Shown piece after piece: positions 49,875 through 60,458 of a stretch of DNA of 64,000 nt. This DNA is from Vermamoeba vermiformis. Taxonomy: Eukaryota; Tubulinea; Echinamoebida. Position numbers and translations under genes: made by a program. The notes under the pieces are model-generated. The model searched no databases and had not been told where the DNA came from. It worked only from the letters and a program-made list of their open reading frames with translations. How positions within the stretch are numbered: the first letter of the stretch is position 1; every line of letters starts with the position of its first letter. The stretch is from the NCBI GenBank assembly GCA_045837725.1, contig JBEWZL010000096.1, forward strand, positions 1-64,000, read 5' to 3'.

Positions 49875-52734
49875 TTACTCTTTGCGCAGCACAATGTCTC
49901 CGCGCGATTTGGAAGACTTTTTCTTTTCTTCCTTCTTCATAAGCTTGATCAGCTTGTCTTTCTTCACATCCTCCTTCGAGATGTTCAAACTCATGCGCTT
50001 CATTTTAGCTAAAGATATCATCATTAGTAAGTAGTCGAGACCTCGACAATATTCCACGAGTCCTTACCATCAAGAGATTCAGACGAAGTTGAGCTCGTGA
50101 GGGTGAAATCGTCGTTCGACTTATGTCTCGAGCTGTCCTTGGGACTCAGTAATGAATCAGGACTGAGCGTGCCAGCTGCAGGTGATGTGACCCCGGAGTC
50201 ACCTAAGCGTGTGTATAAGTAAAAGTTGAATCGAAGGTGTTTGTACGGCGTGCTACCCGCGGCAAGTAGCCACCTAGCCGTTACAATATTTGTTGGAGAC
50301 TTACTTCCTTCGCTCGAAGACTTAGCTCGACTTCTTCGTGTCGAGGGCAGTGACATTGTCTTGTAAATGGAATTGTCTTTCAAGGCACCTTTCATGCCAG
50401 CACGTGCTGCGTCAAAATTGATCGAGCTAGGCTCGTTAGCCATTGACAACGCATCCAGCTCCTCGACCGAAATATCCGGTCGAATAGCATCCAGATAATC
50501 GCGTAGTGCCTGATAGGGCGCAAAAATATAGGACTTGAGTTGCGCTTGGCGGATGTACTCCAACAGTTGACCCCTACAAGATCCAAATTAGGCTTTGATT
50601 GTACATTCGCTTAAATTTAGTCTGAAAGTAACGTACATTTGATCCAGCTTCTTAGTATCGATGACGCCTTGCGCAATAAAGTCCTCGGTACCCTCTTCGT
50701 GGTACAGAAGATCCTTCAAGTAAATCTCTTGGCACGGGATCAGAGGCATCTGACGAGTCTCAATGAACTTTCTGTAGTTCTTGAAGTTATTCTTCGGGGA
50801 CATTAAGCTGCACAACTTCTTCCAAATAACAAAGTACTTGTTGGGGATATTCTATATTTAGTTGAAAGATTTTAGCGCAACGGTAACATTTAAACCGAAT
50901 CTTGGCTTACCTTCCATGTCTGAGTCATTCGAACGACGCCAGGGAAGTTCAGTGCAAGGTAGAATGCCATTAAGGCGTTGAAGTTGTTCATGTCAAGCAA
51001 GAACTAGATTTGCAAAAAGTTAGTCGTGTACCGGAAATAATTACTGAAACGTATCAAAAAATCCGCAGTTGCGATCATACAAACACAAAACTATATTATA
51101 TCGGTAGGTGGCAATGGTATGATGAGCACAGATCAAGGCGTAGATAAAAAAAATTTATGTGGATGCAGTTGACTTACCCTCGCGATCTTGATAATGTGCG
51201 TCAAGATTGCCGCTCGTTTCTTAGGAGTGTTGGGACTAATTGCTTGATAGGCGATCCAATACGCGAGCTGATTAACTTTCTTGCCTGCAGCTTCGATTGT
51301 CGGGCTTTGTTTTTTAATCCAACGAGTTTTCAACATTTCGCTTAGTTTGATGTTCTTAAGCATTTCGTGGTCAATCAACGTGAGTTGACGAGCGATTTCT
51401 TCGGGCTCGAAGTCAGTCTATTGCAACAAAGGTTCGGTTAGACCAGATTTGTAAAGGAATTGTACTCCGCCGTTAAGTTTTTGCAAAGTAACCGAAACCA
51501 AAATTATTCAATAATCTACGATGACACGAAATAATATAGGCTATTTTCATTTAATTTTGGGCAATGGAGTACTTACGAGTTCCCAATCCTCTTTTTTCGA
51601 TTTTTTCTTCTTTGTTTTCATGATGCTCGGTCTCTCGCTAGGTTTAGGTGCAGACAGCGCAACAGATAGGGGATCTCGAATAGCCTATAATAACGAGATT
51701 AGCATGAGCATTTTGACCATAAATGGAAATAGTGGATTGGATTCTCGTTCCAGTGGCCAGAGGGCACTTACCGAGATTGCCTTATCGATGTATGTAGACA
51801 AGCTATTATTGTTAGCCTTGAGGAACGTCAAAAATTCGTCTAAGCAGTCTCGTAGCTTTTTGTCAGATTCGAAGCTTGCAAAATTGACTTCAATCCATTT
51901 CTTGAAGATATTGACGATTCTACGCGCACGTTAGCCCTTGCTATGCTATATTATGATATTCATATTTGACATACCTGAACTGAACTACTTGGGCATTAGC
52001 GGCTTCTTCCGGATTTTTGAAGCTGTTGTCGGTCAAGGAAATGGTATTGGCAGGTAATTAATATTGTGAATCGGTAGTTACATTAATTGTATAAAGGATA
52101 CTGATGAACAAAGCGATTGAATAGGGCAACTGATGAAACAAAATGTTCGTGAGCGAGAATAAGGTGGTTGATCGCAACGAGATCTAAACAAAATATTATC
52201 GTTAGTTCAATTGAAATATCGGTAGTACAATGTATAATATCTTTTATAGGTTCATAATTTCTGCTCGGAAGTCACGGAAACCGAAGCGGATCATCATTAA
52301 TAAAAATTATTTAATTAATTACCTTGAGTTTCCTCAGCAAACACTTTAACGAGCTGGTCAAGCGTTGCTGCATCAATAATTTTACGACCTTCTTTAGTTG
52401 TCACGTAATTGACTGTCGGTGAAGCTGGTTCGGGTTTTTTGATGGGTGATTTGCCTCGTCGAGGAGATTTGGTCTCCACATCATCTTCATCGAGGTCTAG
52501 ATTTAAATCTCCTTCATCCGAGCTTGCGTCTAACATTAAATCAGAGTGACTTTCGGTGAACGTCTCTCTGGAGCCAGGATCGGACGAGTCATCCCGCGTT
52601 AGTTTGAACTCGTCGCCTGCAAGTTCCTCAACAATTGTTTCGTGGCATCCTCCTTTGACTGAATCCCAAGAGTTGACAAATATGTGCGTCTCGCTAACAC
52701 TGCGACGAGGTCGTCCATACATAACGGAAGCCAT
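49875..52734 (-). CDS. Ras guanine nucleotide exchange factor
   Basis: Activates Ras-type GTPases by GDP release. The N-terminal 140 residues are acidic and low-complexity (SSDEGDLNLDLDEDDVE). RasGEF_N follows: IDAATLDQLVKVFAEE, DLVAINHLILAHEHFVSS, IVNIFKKWIEVNFASFE. The CDC25 catalytic domain has EEIARQLTLIDHEMLKNIKLSE, LAYWIAYQAISPNTPKKRAAILTHIIKIA, NNFNALMAFYLALNFPGVVRM, SPKNNFKNYRKFIE, PLIPCQEIYLKDLLYHEEG. These are the family's conserved blocks, including the NFNAL stretch that contacts Ras. A C-terminal tail has serine-rich and lysine-rich segments (KKDKLIKLMKKEEKKKSSK). One intron (52023-52101) is U12-type. The gene reads toward the adenylyl cyclase, which has a Ras-binding-like domain. 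Confidence 0.93.
52023..52101 (-). other. U12-type GT-AG intron in the RasGEF gene
   Basis: On the minus strand the intron starts GTATCCTTT, exact for the U12 GT donor, and contains TTCCTTGAC, exact for the U12 branch consensus, about 11 nt before the terminal AG. The flanking exons join FNRFVH to FKNPEEAANAQ in phase. Confidence 0.85.
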
Positions 52735-53450
52735 CTATAACGGTCAGATTCGTTAAACAAATCGAAATACTTCGTTTATCACTCGAACCGTATTATATAT
52801 AGAGAAAATAATGACGGCTTGTGTATTTCGAGTTGTCGTCGGAAAATGGAAATGAGTGTTTGCGAAAAAAAACTTGTGCCTTTGCAAATCACCGTGGGAG
52901 CTCCCAAAAAATAAAAATGTAGTTGACTTGCCTTATAAGGCTTTAAATAAAGAATCACGATGTAATCCACGAGGTTGTTCTAAGGATTGCCTTCCGAGTG
53001 ACGGAATTGACGTGGCGAATTTTCCTCAGCTTGGCTACATGAAGCAAACTAATTCCCGTATCCAATTATAGGGCAGATCCGCGAAGCATCAAATATTATT
53101 AGTATTTATTATTCGTTGCTGATTGATACGATCCAACTGGCTCTTCATTCATGAAAATAGATCGAGGTTCAATATCTCACCACTATTTTCCCGCGTTACA
53201 CAAAATGGGTTCAGTAATCTGACCGCACCTAGTTCTTATTCTACGTGATTTATAAAATTTAATACTCGAGTGGCTCGATAATTGTTCTTGGTTTTGGTTT
53301 CAATCGGGATGTGAACGAAAACTGATCGAAAATGGCGAGTAATTGAAATGATTTTCGGTATTTTGTCTCCCGATTGTTGAAGCTAGAGTTATAAAAATTG
53401 GAACACGGCTCATTTTATACTCAAACTTAATTAAAACACATCCACAACAA
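52735..53450. promoter_or_regulatory. Divergent intergenic region between RasGEF and the TspO-like gene
   Basis: About 715 bp with no supported gene. AT-rich, with short open frames only. It must contain promoters for both flanking genes. GTTATAAAAATTGGAAC about 60 bp upstream of the 53451 ATG could be a TATA-like element. Confidence 0.4.
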
Positions 53451-54849
53451 TATGACTTTCCCGCTAGAGCCATTGCAAATAGTCAACATTGGCGCATATG
53501 TCCTGTACATAGTAATCCATATAGTCGGTCTCGTAGTACCAATAGGAGAAGCGAACTACGTGTAAGTGTCAAACATCAAGTCTGATTAAATTACGACTCC
53601 GATTTTAGTCTAATTCAGATAAATCACAATTTTACGTAACGAAAAAAGACTCGATAATTAATGGTATATTAGGGTTACTCGACTAGCATATTGGAATTGG
53701 TTTACGACCGCAGCTTTCGTGCCTGGCATGTGGGCGATCCTCGCAGCTTTATTAGGCGCCTTTACTGTTTGGCAAGCCCTGCCTAGAAATAGACACGTAA
53801 GTTTAACTAAATATTTGTTGAATTGAAGGCATCGAAAGCCTTCTCTAGTTCCGAAATTTCTCACGATCCATTTTTAGGACAAATTGATTACCACTGGAGT
53901 CTGGTACTTCTTCTTGGTCAGCTGCCTGTTGGTATTTGGATGGATTTTCGCCTTTCAAGTAAGGTCTTATTCGCTTAATTTTCGCGCTGTCACAATCGAC
54001 TTTTTTTGCCTCTTTAATCAATCAATTGTCGGAACAATGGCACATTGGATCGTAATCCCTTGGCAAAAATCATTGTGTTGCTAATATCCTTATTTAGTAC
54101 CAAAATATGGCCCTTGCATTCTCGATTATGGGTCTACTAGTCATTACTCAAGCATTGATCTACTTCCGCATCTATCGTGCTCGCCCTGGTCAACATCATC
54201 GATACAACAGATTGCGCTACTGGCTTGTTAAAGTGCCTTTCAGCGTCTTCTTTGCTTGGTCAATGTAAGTTAAAAGCTAGACCCTAATATCGATTGGTTA
54301 GTAACCTTTCGTGCTAGGTTCAATTTCGTGTCAGATCTGCACAATCTTGGTGCACAAGAGGGTTGGATGGTAAGTAGTATAGTCAACATATCAAGCGCGT
54401 ACTTACCGTTGAGCAGTTGGCAGAATCGATGATTTCTACCATCGTCTTCTCAGTGTTCCTTGCGTGCGTTTCCCTTGCTTTGATGCTGATCTACAGTGAC
54501 CCGTTCATCGCTATTGCCATGGGCTACTGCATCATCGGTATCTACGCTGACAAAATTATGATGATGCACGGACCTGTTGCACTGACAAGTAAGTCTACGG
54601 AGGATTCGGTGTTGTTTTCATCAATGCTTACCCTTGTTTTCAGCACTCGTTCTCTCGATTGTATTGCTGGGTGTCGGTGGCTTGTACTTGGCAATGCTGT
54701 GTGTTCTCTACGCATACAAGGTTGTGCACAAAAAGATGAAGCGTACTGCTCGTCAACAAGACGATATGAACGTGCAACTTGACGACTCGAAGGACAAAGA
54801 AAAGCTTAAAGACGTTATGGGCCCGACTCAATACCACCAAGAAGCCTAA
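53451..54849 (+). CDS. TspO/MBR-like tryptophan-rich membrane protein
   Basis: About 280 residues from seven exons, with several membrane helices. Motifs resemble the TspO/tryptophan-rich sensory family in its broad form: FVPGMWAILAALLGAFTVWQALP (loop and helix of the GW-F-IW type), VWYFFLVSCLLVFGWIFAFQ, then RLRYWLVKVPFSVFFAWSMFNFVSDL (the PFS-Y-GW-type block), and two later helices (AIAMGYCIIGIYAD, TLVLSIVLLGVGGLYLAMLCVLY). A charged cytosolic tail follows (HKKMKRTARQQ ... DKEKLKDVMG). TspO relatives bind porphyrins or steroids in mitochondrial or bacterial membranes. The ligand here is unknown. Family assignment by pattern only. Confidence 0.62.
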
Positions 54850-55089
54850 ATAATATAGTTAAATGGAGCTTGATCACGATTAAAGCTACTATGAATATTT
54901 TTGTACATAAACAGCGAATCCAATAAAATAATTAGGTAATTTATGCTAAATAACGAGCAAATTTCTATAATTTTCAAGTGGGTCAATGGGATATTTAAGC
55001 AAGAGGTGGTGGAATGGTATTCTCAAACATTAGTTCATTACCACACAAGAATTTAATTCTGAATTGACGATTGGCAAACTGCACCGTAG

Positions 55090-56114
55090 ATGTCTCAACT
55101 TGTCGAAAAAGAAGTAAAAATAGCTTTACCTGACGCCACCATCGAAGGCAACCTAAGAATACCATCTGATGCATTTGGCATTGTTCTCTTCGCTCATGGA
55201 AGTGGCAGCAGCAGATTCAGGCAAGTTTAAGAAATTTCCAGTCCTTATTGATTATCTGGCCTGATAATGTGATTAATGGATGCGAACAATAGTATCTTTT
55301 GATTGGTATTTAAGAATTACGCGTACCGATCAATTTACGCTGATCGATCGGTGAGGTGATCCCCGCTTCTGACATTTTGCTTTCTAGCCCTAGAAATCAG
55401 CACGTCGCTAAACTCTTAGAGCAGTATGGCGTCGCTACACTCCTCATTGACTTATTGACACGAGACGAAGAGCGGATCGACGAAGTGACACGACACTTGC
55501 GCTTCGATGTGGGAATGTTATCTAATAGACTAATCGAAGTCAGTGATTGGTTGAAGCAAAATTCGCTCACTAAAGACTTGCCTATTGGTTATTTTGGAGC
55601 CAGTACTGGAGCTGCAGCTGGTATGTACCAAACAAACGAGATGAAGCTTGATCTTACTTACTTTTTTGCTAGCACTTCTGGCAGCTGCTAAAGACCATTC
55701 AATAAGAGCAGTTGTATCACGAGGCGGTCGTCCGGATCTGGCTGGTAAAGTCTCAAATTAAGATCTGCCATTAAATGTGAGCTGATCGGATGCGTCTTCC
55801 ACACAGGCCACCTTTTAAGTCATGTAATCGCGCCGACGTTATTGATTGTCGGTGGCAACGATGATATTGTTATTGGACTCAACCAGATCGCGCTCAGTTC
55901 GCTGGGCTCAAAAGGTACGCGAAGTTGGATTGAGACCAAATGCCTAAAAATTGAATATTAACCACCAAAAATTATAGAAAAAAAGATGAAAATTATTCCC
56001 GGCGCTACTCACCTGTTTGAAGAGCATGGAAAGCTGGATGCAGTTGCTAAATTGGCAGGTGAATGGTTCTCGACCTATTTGGCAATAGAACCTGAGAAAA
56101 AGGCGCAGGCATAA
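55090..56114 (+). CDS. Alpha/beta hydrolase of the dienelactone-hydrolase type
   Basis: Reads MSQLVEKEVKIALPDATIEGNLRI then GIVLFAHGSGSSRFS (oxyanion region), LLEQYGVATLLIDLLTRDE, LPIGYFGASTGAAA (nucleophile position: serine in the GASTG elbow), VVSRGGRPDLA, APTLLIVGGNDDIV (acid residue) and IPGATHLFEEHG (catalytic histidine). The triad order and the R-G-R-PDLA stretch match small alpha/beta hydrolases related to dienelactone hydrolase, often found in bacteria. Substrate unknown. The first intron (55221-55387) is GC-AG with donor CAG|GCAAGT and joins GSSRF to SPRNQHV in phase. Four later short introns. The stop is at 56112-56114. Confidence 0.88.
55221..55387 (+). other. GC-AG intron in the hydrolase gene
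   Basis: Donor CAG|GCAAGT and acceptor TTTCTAG. Joining 55220 to 55388 keeps the frame and the conserved GSGSSRFSPRNQH stretch. The exonic and intronic donor bases match the DNA2 GC-AG intron. Confidence 0.75.
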
Positions 56115-56499
56115 CAGTGTCTATATTCAAACAATTTTGCATGTATTTGCTTTGAATAAATCCGCTTAGGATCATTTTTAAAACGGTATGCTGCCTATCG
56201 ATTTGGTTTGTTTGTTGCTTTTGATTTATATTAATGGCATAGTACTAAGGCATATATTTAAGAGTGCAAGATTTGACGGTTGGTGTTCGACATCTGTTTC
56301 GGGGCGAAATAACAAACGTCGATCGAGCTCCTTCTAGATTCTTCGAAGCCCGATTTCAAGTTCGTTGCTTTGCTTTGTCTTTAAAACGCAGACGCACGAG
56401 ACTGAGCGTTCACAAATGGAAAGTTCTAGACGAATCGATGACAGCTTCGTTTTCATTTCGAATTCCAAAAAGGCAAAATTTTTATTGGCTTTATTTTCA
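56115..56499. other. Spacer upstream of the monooxygenase
   Basis: No separate gene. The monooxygenase frame is open back to 56365, but that part (FKTQTHETERSQME) lacks family sequence, so I place the start at 56500. Confidence 0.5.
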
Positions 56500-57759
56500 A
56501 TGGAATCGAAAGCGATTAAGAAGTCAGTAATAATCATTGGTGCCGGATGGAGCGGTGTTGGAGTCGCTGGATCCTTGGAATTCCACGGCGTTGATGATTA
56601 TCTTATTCTGGAGCAGAAAGAATGTTACGGTGGATTTTGGAAAGACTCTACGTACGATTCAGTCAGAATGCACGACTTGAGTCGGTTGTATCAAACACCG
56701 AGCGAGATCGCTGAAAAATACAAAGACCAATTTTTAAATCGCAACCAAGTAACACAATATTTACGAGAATACGCAGAACATTACAGTATGCCATCCAAAA
56801 CAGTCTTTAATTTTCAAGTAACCAAGGTGCGTCAAAACGAAGACTCAAGCTGGGTCATCGATGGTGTTAATACGCGCAACAAAACGAATCACTCGTACAC
56901 GTGCACTTACCTCTGCATTGCGACATCATATTGCAGAGTACCATTCATCCCAAACATCTTGAAAGAGTCCATGCAGGGCTACGAAGGCCAAATTATGCAT
57001 TCGGCACATTACAAAAACCCGCAGAGCTTTAACAAGTTGAGCAGCGGCAGCAAGATTCTCATCATTGGTGGCGGACATTCAGCGTCTGAAATTGGCACAG
57101 AACTCGCCGACAAAGGCTTCAAGGTCGTCATTTCTTACCGCAGTGGCCAGTACTTCATGCGACAGGCAGACTGGACTGCGTACATGAGTCAACAAACGAT
57201 TGACAAGGCAATGCAAAGCTGGAACTGTTGCATGGCTGACGCTCAGTTCAATGAACTGCTGGACCAGTACAACGCGCGTTTCAGTGCCCTGATCTACGAC
57301 ATCAACAATGACATCAACTGGCCCAAGCCGGAACTGCCTCCAGCTTCGTTCCTCGTGCTGCACAAGAAGACATTCATCGACGATCCGCACTTCTTTGAGC
57401 AACTTCAGCTCGGGAACATAACAGCCACGGGACCAGTTGAACGCATCACTACAACTGGCGTGAAGTTCGTGGACGGAAGGTGCTTGGATTTTGACGGCAT
57501 TGTGCTGTGCACTGGATTTCGGCCAGGACTGGACGAGTTCTTGGAAAACGCAGATGCCTACACTAGTTTGCGCAGATATCCGAACATGCCGCCTGAGAAA
57601 TTTCCTCTTCCACTGACCGATGGCAGGTGCAAATCAGTCGTCAAACCAAATTTATTCTTCCCTGGTTTTGATTATGGAATCAATCAGCGAGTAGATTTTG
57701 CGGTCTATTCGTGGCATGTTGGAGAACAGATAGCGAAAGAACTGAAAGCGTCACCTTAA
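56500..57759 (+). CDS. Flavin-dependent monooxygenase, intronless
   Basis: A 419-residue, single-exon enzyme. It starts MESKAIKKSVIIIGAGWSGVGVAG with the FAD-binding GxGxxG dinucleotide fold. The second, NADPH-binding GxGxxG-like motif is ILIIGGGHSASEIGTELA (about residue 190). FDGIVLCTGFRPGLDEF is the ATG/GxGxxx-type motif near residue 340. The stretch KECYGGFWKDSTYDSVRMHDLSRLYQTPS fits flavin monooxygenases of the plant YUCCA, bacterial CzcO and Baeyer-Villiger group, which oxidise soft nucleophiles or small metabolites. The substrate cannot be told. Almost every neighbour has introns every 100-300 bp, so a 1260 bp uninterrupted gene stands out and may point to gene transfer or retroposition. 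Confidence 0.92.
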   Translation: MESKAIKKSVIIIGAGWSGVGVAGSLEFHGVDDYLILEQKECYGGFWKDSTYDSVRMHDLSRLYQTPSEIAEKYKDQFLNRNQVTQYLREYAEHYSMPSKTVFNFQVTKVRQNEDSSWVIDGVNTRNKTNHSYTCTYLCIATSYCRVPFIPNILKESMQGYEGQIMHSAHYKNPQSFNKLSSGSKILIIGGGHSASEIGTELADKGFKVVISYRSGQYFMRQADWTAYMSQQTIDKAMQSWNCCMADAQFNELLDQYNARFSALIYDINNDINWPKPELPPASFLVLHKKTFIDDPHFFEQLQLGNITATGPVERITTTGVKFVDGRCLDFDGIVLCTGFRPGLDEFLENADAYTSLRRYPNMPPEKFPLPLTDGRCKSVVKPNLFFPGFDYGINQRVDFAVYSWHVGEQIAKELKASP

Positions 57760-57779
57760 CAATAAACTAGCGTGAAATA

Positions 57780-58960
57780 CATTTATCCTTGCAAAGCAAA
57801 CTCGTTTCGCAGCAAACGTATGCCAAACTGAAGCAACCCAAGGGAAAAAAACTTGCAACCTTGTTCTACCGGTACACTGTTAGTAAAAGTATATCGCACA
57901 GTACTTCACTTACCGAGATAAATTTGCTGGAGGACCAAAGCGTTGGTCGCCCGATGTTGCAAGTGTAATGTGGGCGAGCTCTATTCGAAGGAGTAACAAC
58001 AGTAGCAATGAACGACGAGCGCATCCTGTGAAGGCATTCCATCCTTTTGTTGAGCTCTTGGTCTGGGCGCTGATATGGGTTGCATTGCTAAGCAGCGGGT
58101 ACCTAAACGGCAATTCTAATTATAACGAATTTTCTTTAAAGAACAAAGAAATTTAATTTTCAACTTACGCGTAACGGGTTTGCCTTTATAAGAATCGAAC
58201 TGATCCTTAGCAAAGGACAAAGACGAGACCCTTATCAACAGCTTCTTTAGTGCTCATATTTTTATCGTTGAGCTCTTCGAACTTTGTGTCGTTTTTTTGA
58301 GTTTGCTGTTGATCGCTTGTTTCAGGCCCTGAATTTCAACCGCAAATTCTTGTGCAGCGTTGCTTGAGGGTTTCTGAAAAGAAAATAATCCATGGTTAGT
58401 ATTGCTTCAACTATTGTACACGTACAGCCTTTGTGAATCAGAAGCACACTTACTCCAGTATTTGTGACTGCCAAGGCTTAAGCGCTCTGAACTTTCTTCT
58501 CTCCATCAGATCCTGATCGGTAACGGCCAGAAAACTGAATGTCAAAGCCCAAAATGGCTGCTGCATCCAACAGAGGAAGATTAGCCGCCAAGTACATATT
58601 GCTGTAGATTTGCGCGTTTGTCTGCGCCAAGCTAATAAGCGATTCGGCTTTAGTGAGTAAGCCCTACGATTGGTTAGAGACGAACAGTAATCGAACAAAT
58701 AACATACCCAATCGGCTTGTCAAGCAAAGGAAGCACGATTTTTTCGCAGACAGTTTGTGGTTGACAATCCAAGCAGCAGCTTACAATGTCTAGAAATTCT
58801 GTGCATGTGCTAATGTTGTGAATACGGAACTGTTTGTGTTCGTACTCTTCCATAGTGTTGTTGTAGAATATGGGGGGGGGGGGTCCAGCGAGATTGTCAC
58901 TACGGGCACAATAGCGAAGTTAGCGTCTTTTATCGGCATACCTTCCGATCCACACGATGG
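57780..58960 (-). pseudogene. Broken or poorly resolved coding region
   Basis: On the minus strand, protein-like pieces appear between splice-like junctions: MEEYEHKQFRIHNISTCTEF, FLDIVSCCLDCQPQTVCEKI and LLTKAESLISLAQTNAQIY, then FDIQFSGRYRSGSDGEKKVQ, and, after a TACTAAC/TTTCAG intron, an acceptor exon KPSSNAAQEFAVEIQGLKQ. Later there is FAKDQFDSYKGKPVT. Several of these pieces are in different frames with no plausible intron, including one next to a run of seven A (about 58300). A gene in decay, or an assembly with several indels, would explain this. A homopolymer run of about 12 G lies at 58872-58883. I recognise no family. Confidence 0.4.
58872..58883. repeat. Poly-G homopolymer run
   Basis: A run of about twelve G on the plus strand, the only long G/C homopolymer noticed in the window. 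It lies just upstream of the first coding piece of the broken region and could be a slippage site or an assembly artefact. Confidence 0.85.
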
Positions 58961-60458
58961 TTTCACTTCCTAAGTATTTCGTTGGTTTGCGTTTCCGCGT
59001 GACCATATTCTTGGAGCACCGCGGTCTTCGAAAGCTTGCTGAACTTTGACACCGGGTGTTTTTCTTTTAAAAACACCACAGAGCGGTCTCTTTAAATTCT
59101 TCAAAGTAGGATATCGTGGTCATGGTAGCAGGAACTCACCATTGCTTCAGTCAACCGTCGCTGAATTCTGGCGGCTTCCACTACTGTCGGAGACGTTGTT
59201 TAGGCTTCTTTCGCTCCACTACCATAGCTTTGCCTTTCGCGCCAGTAGTGCACTACGAGCAGTTCTACCGCCGCTGCTCTGCGATTCCGATGTCGCTCTA
59301 GCGATTGACTGCCTGAGGCGATTCTTTAGGCATTATTAGCTGTTTTTTTGCCATGGAGGATGAAGGTCTGATAAGGAACGATTAGAATTCGAAATAATTG
59401 GGAGTTAGATGTGGATCTCAGACTTACTCCTTCTGTTTGAACTCTAAGTTCGCGATTAGCAAGTATTCCTCGAGCAAGAAGAAGCTTGAAGAGATAGAAA
59501 AGCGAGCCAAGCTGTTAGAAGACCGAATTTGGAAAGAGCAACACCGTGGCAATCATCAACACGGGGTTGGCAAAGAACATTTCGGGTGGCTCACGTACAC
59601 TTCAATTGAATGTAGCGACACCCATCAGTGCATAAAGATCTGGTTTGAAAGACAGGCTGTACGGTCAACGGATCTTACAACTGATGGCGCTTTGGAAAAA
59701 TCCGGAAAAACATTAAGGCTTAAAAGCATATAGTTCGTCAGATAATACAGTGTATCATATATATGGTTAGCAGAGAAAGAGGACAATTGATCTAGTCCTA
59801 TAAGAGCGAGAGATCGAGTTCGACGGCATGCGATCAGATTTGGAATGGTGTTCCCTCTCATGCGATTTAAAAGGCGAAGCGAAGTGTACCAATGATTATG
59901 GTTCAAAAGATTCATGGCAAAAGATAGAACGACAATTTCGAAGTCTTGAAATCCGGTACGATGAAACAAAAAAATGAAAATTAAGGCACCAGTAATTTTA
60001 AATATCGCAATTCTCTTTAAAGACGCATATATAGGTTAAATTTTATCTAAGGATTGTTTTAGTTTAATTATTAAAATACTTACTCGCAAGTTTGGTTTTG
60101 AGCGCGAAACGTAGCGGCCAAGATCTCGCTTCCTTTTGTTTCAATCGGAAAGGCAACCCTACGAGTGATCAATAGTCAGTATATATACTATATTACGGTC
60201 ATGATTTGATTAACAGCAACGAACTTGCAACCTCCGAGCGGATTAGCATTGGATTCGTTGCGCAACTTGCTGCAGGCAAAACAACTTACACTACAAGAGG
60301 TTCTTTTCTTAGTACTACTTCGTCGACATATGTTGTTGTTGTTGCTTGCGAGTTAAGAATGATTGAAAGAAAGCTCGGTGGTTACAAGACAAAAATTAAT
60401 GTTTGGATGAGTTCCCAGGCAAAAATCTTTCTTGAAGAGCTGCCATGAAGAACAACTA
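58961..60458. other. Unresolved interval with short open frames
   Basis: No recognisable gene. Two plus-strand pieces look coding: 59455-59733 (lysine/glutamate-rich start KKKLEEIEKRAKLLEDRIW, then FGWLTYTSIECSDTHQCIKIWF) and about 59806-59995 (DGMRSDLEWCSLSCDLKGEA then WQKIERQFRSLEIRYDE, stop). They may be exons of one gene, but no join keeps frame. The last 450 bp are AT-rich and hold the carboxylesterase promoter. Confidence 0.3.

Noticed and set aside
56365-56499. Upstream extension of the monooxygenase frame
   Set aside because: The extra residues lack family similarity, and the FAD fold starts right after the ATG at 56500.
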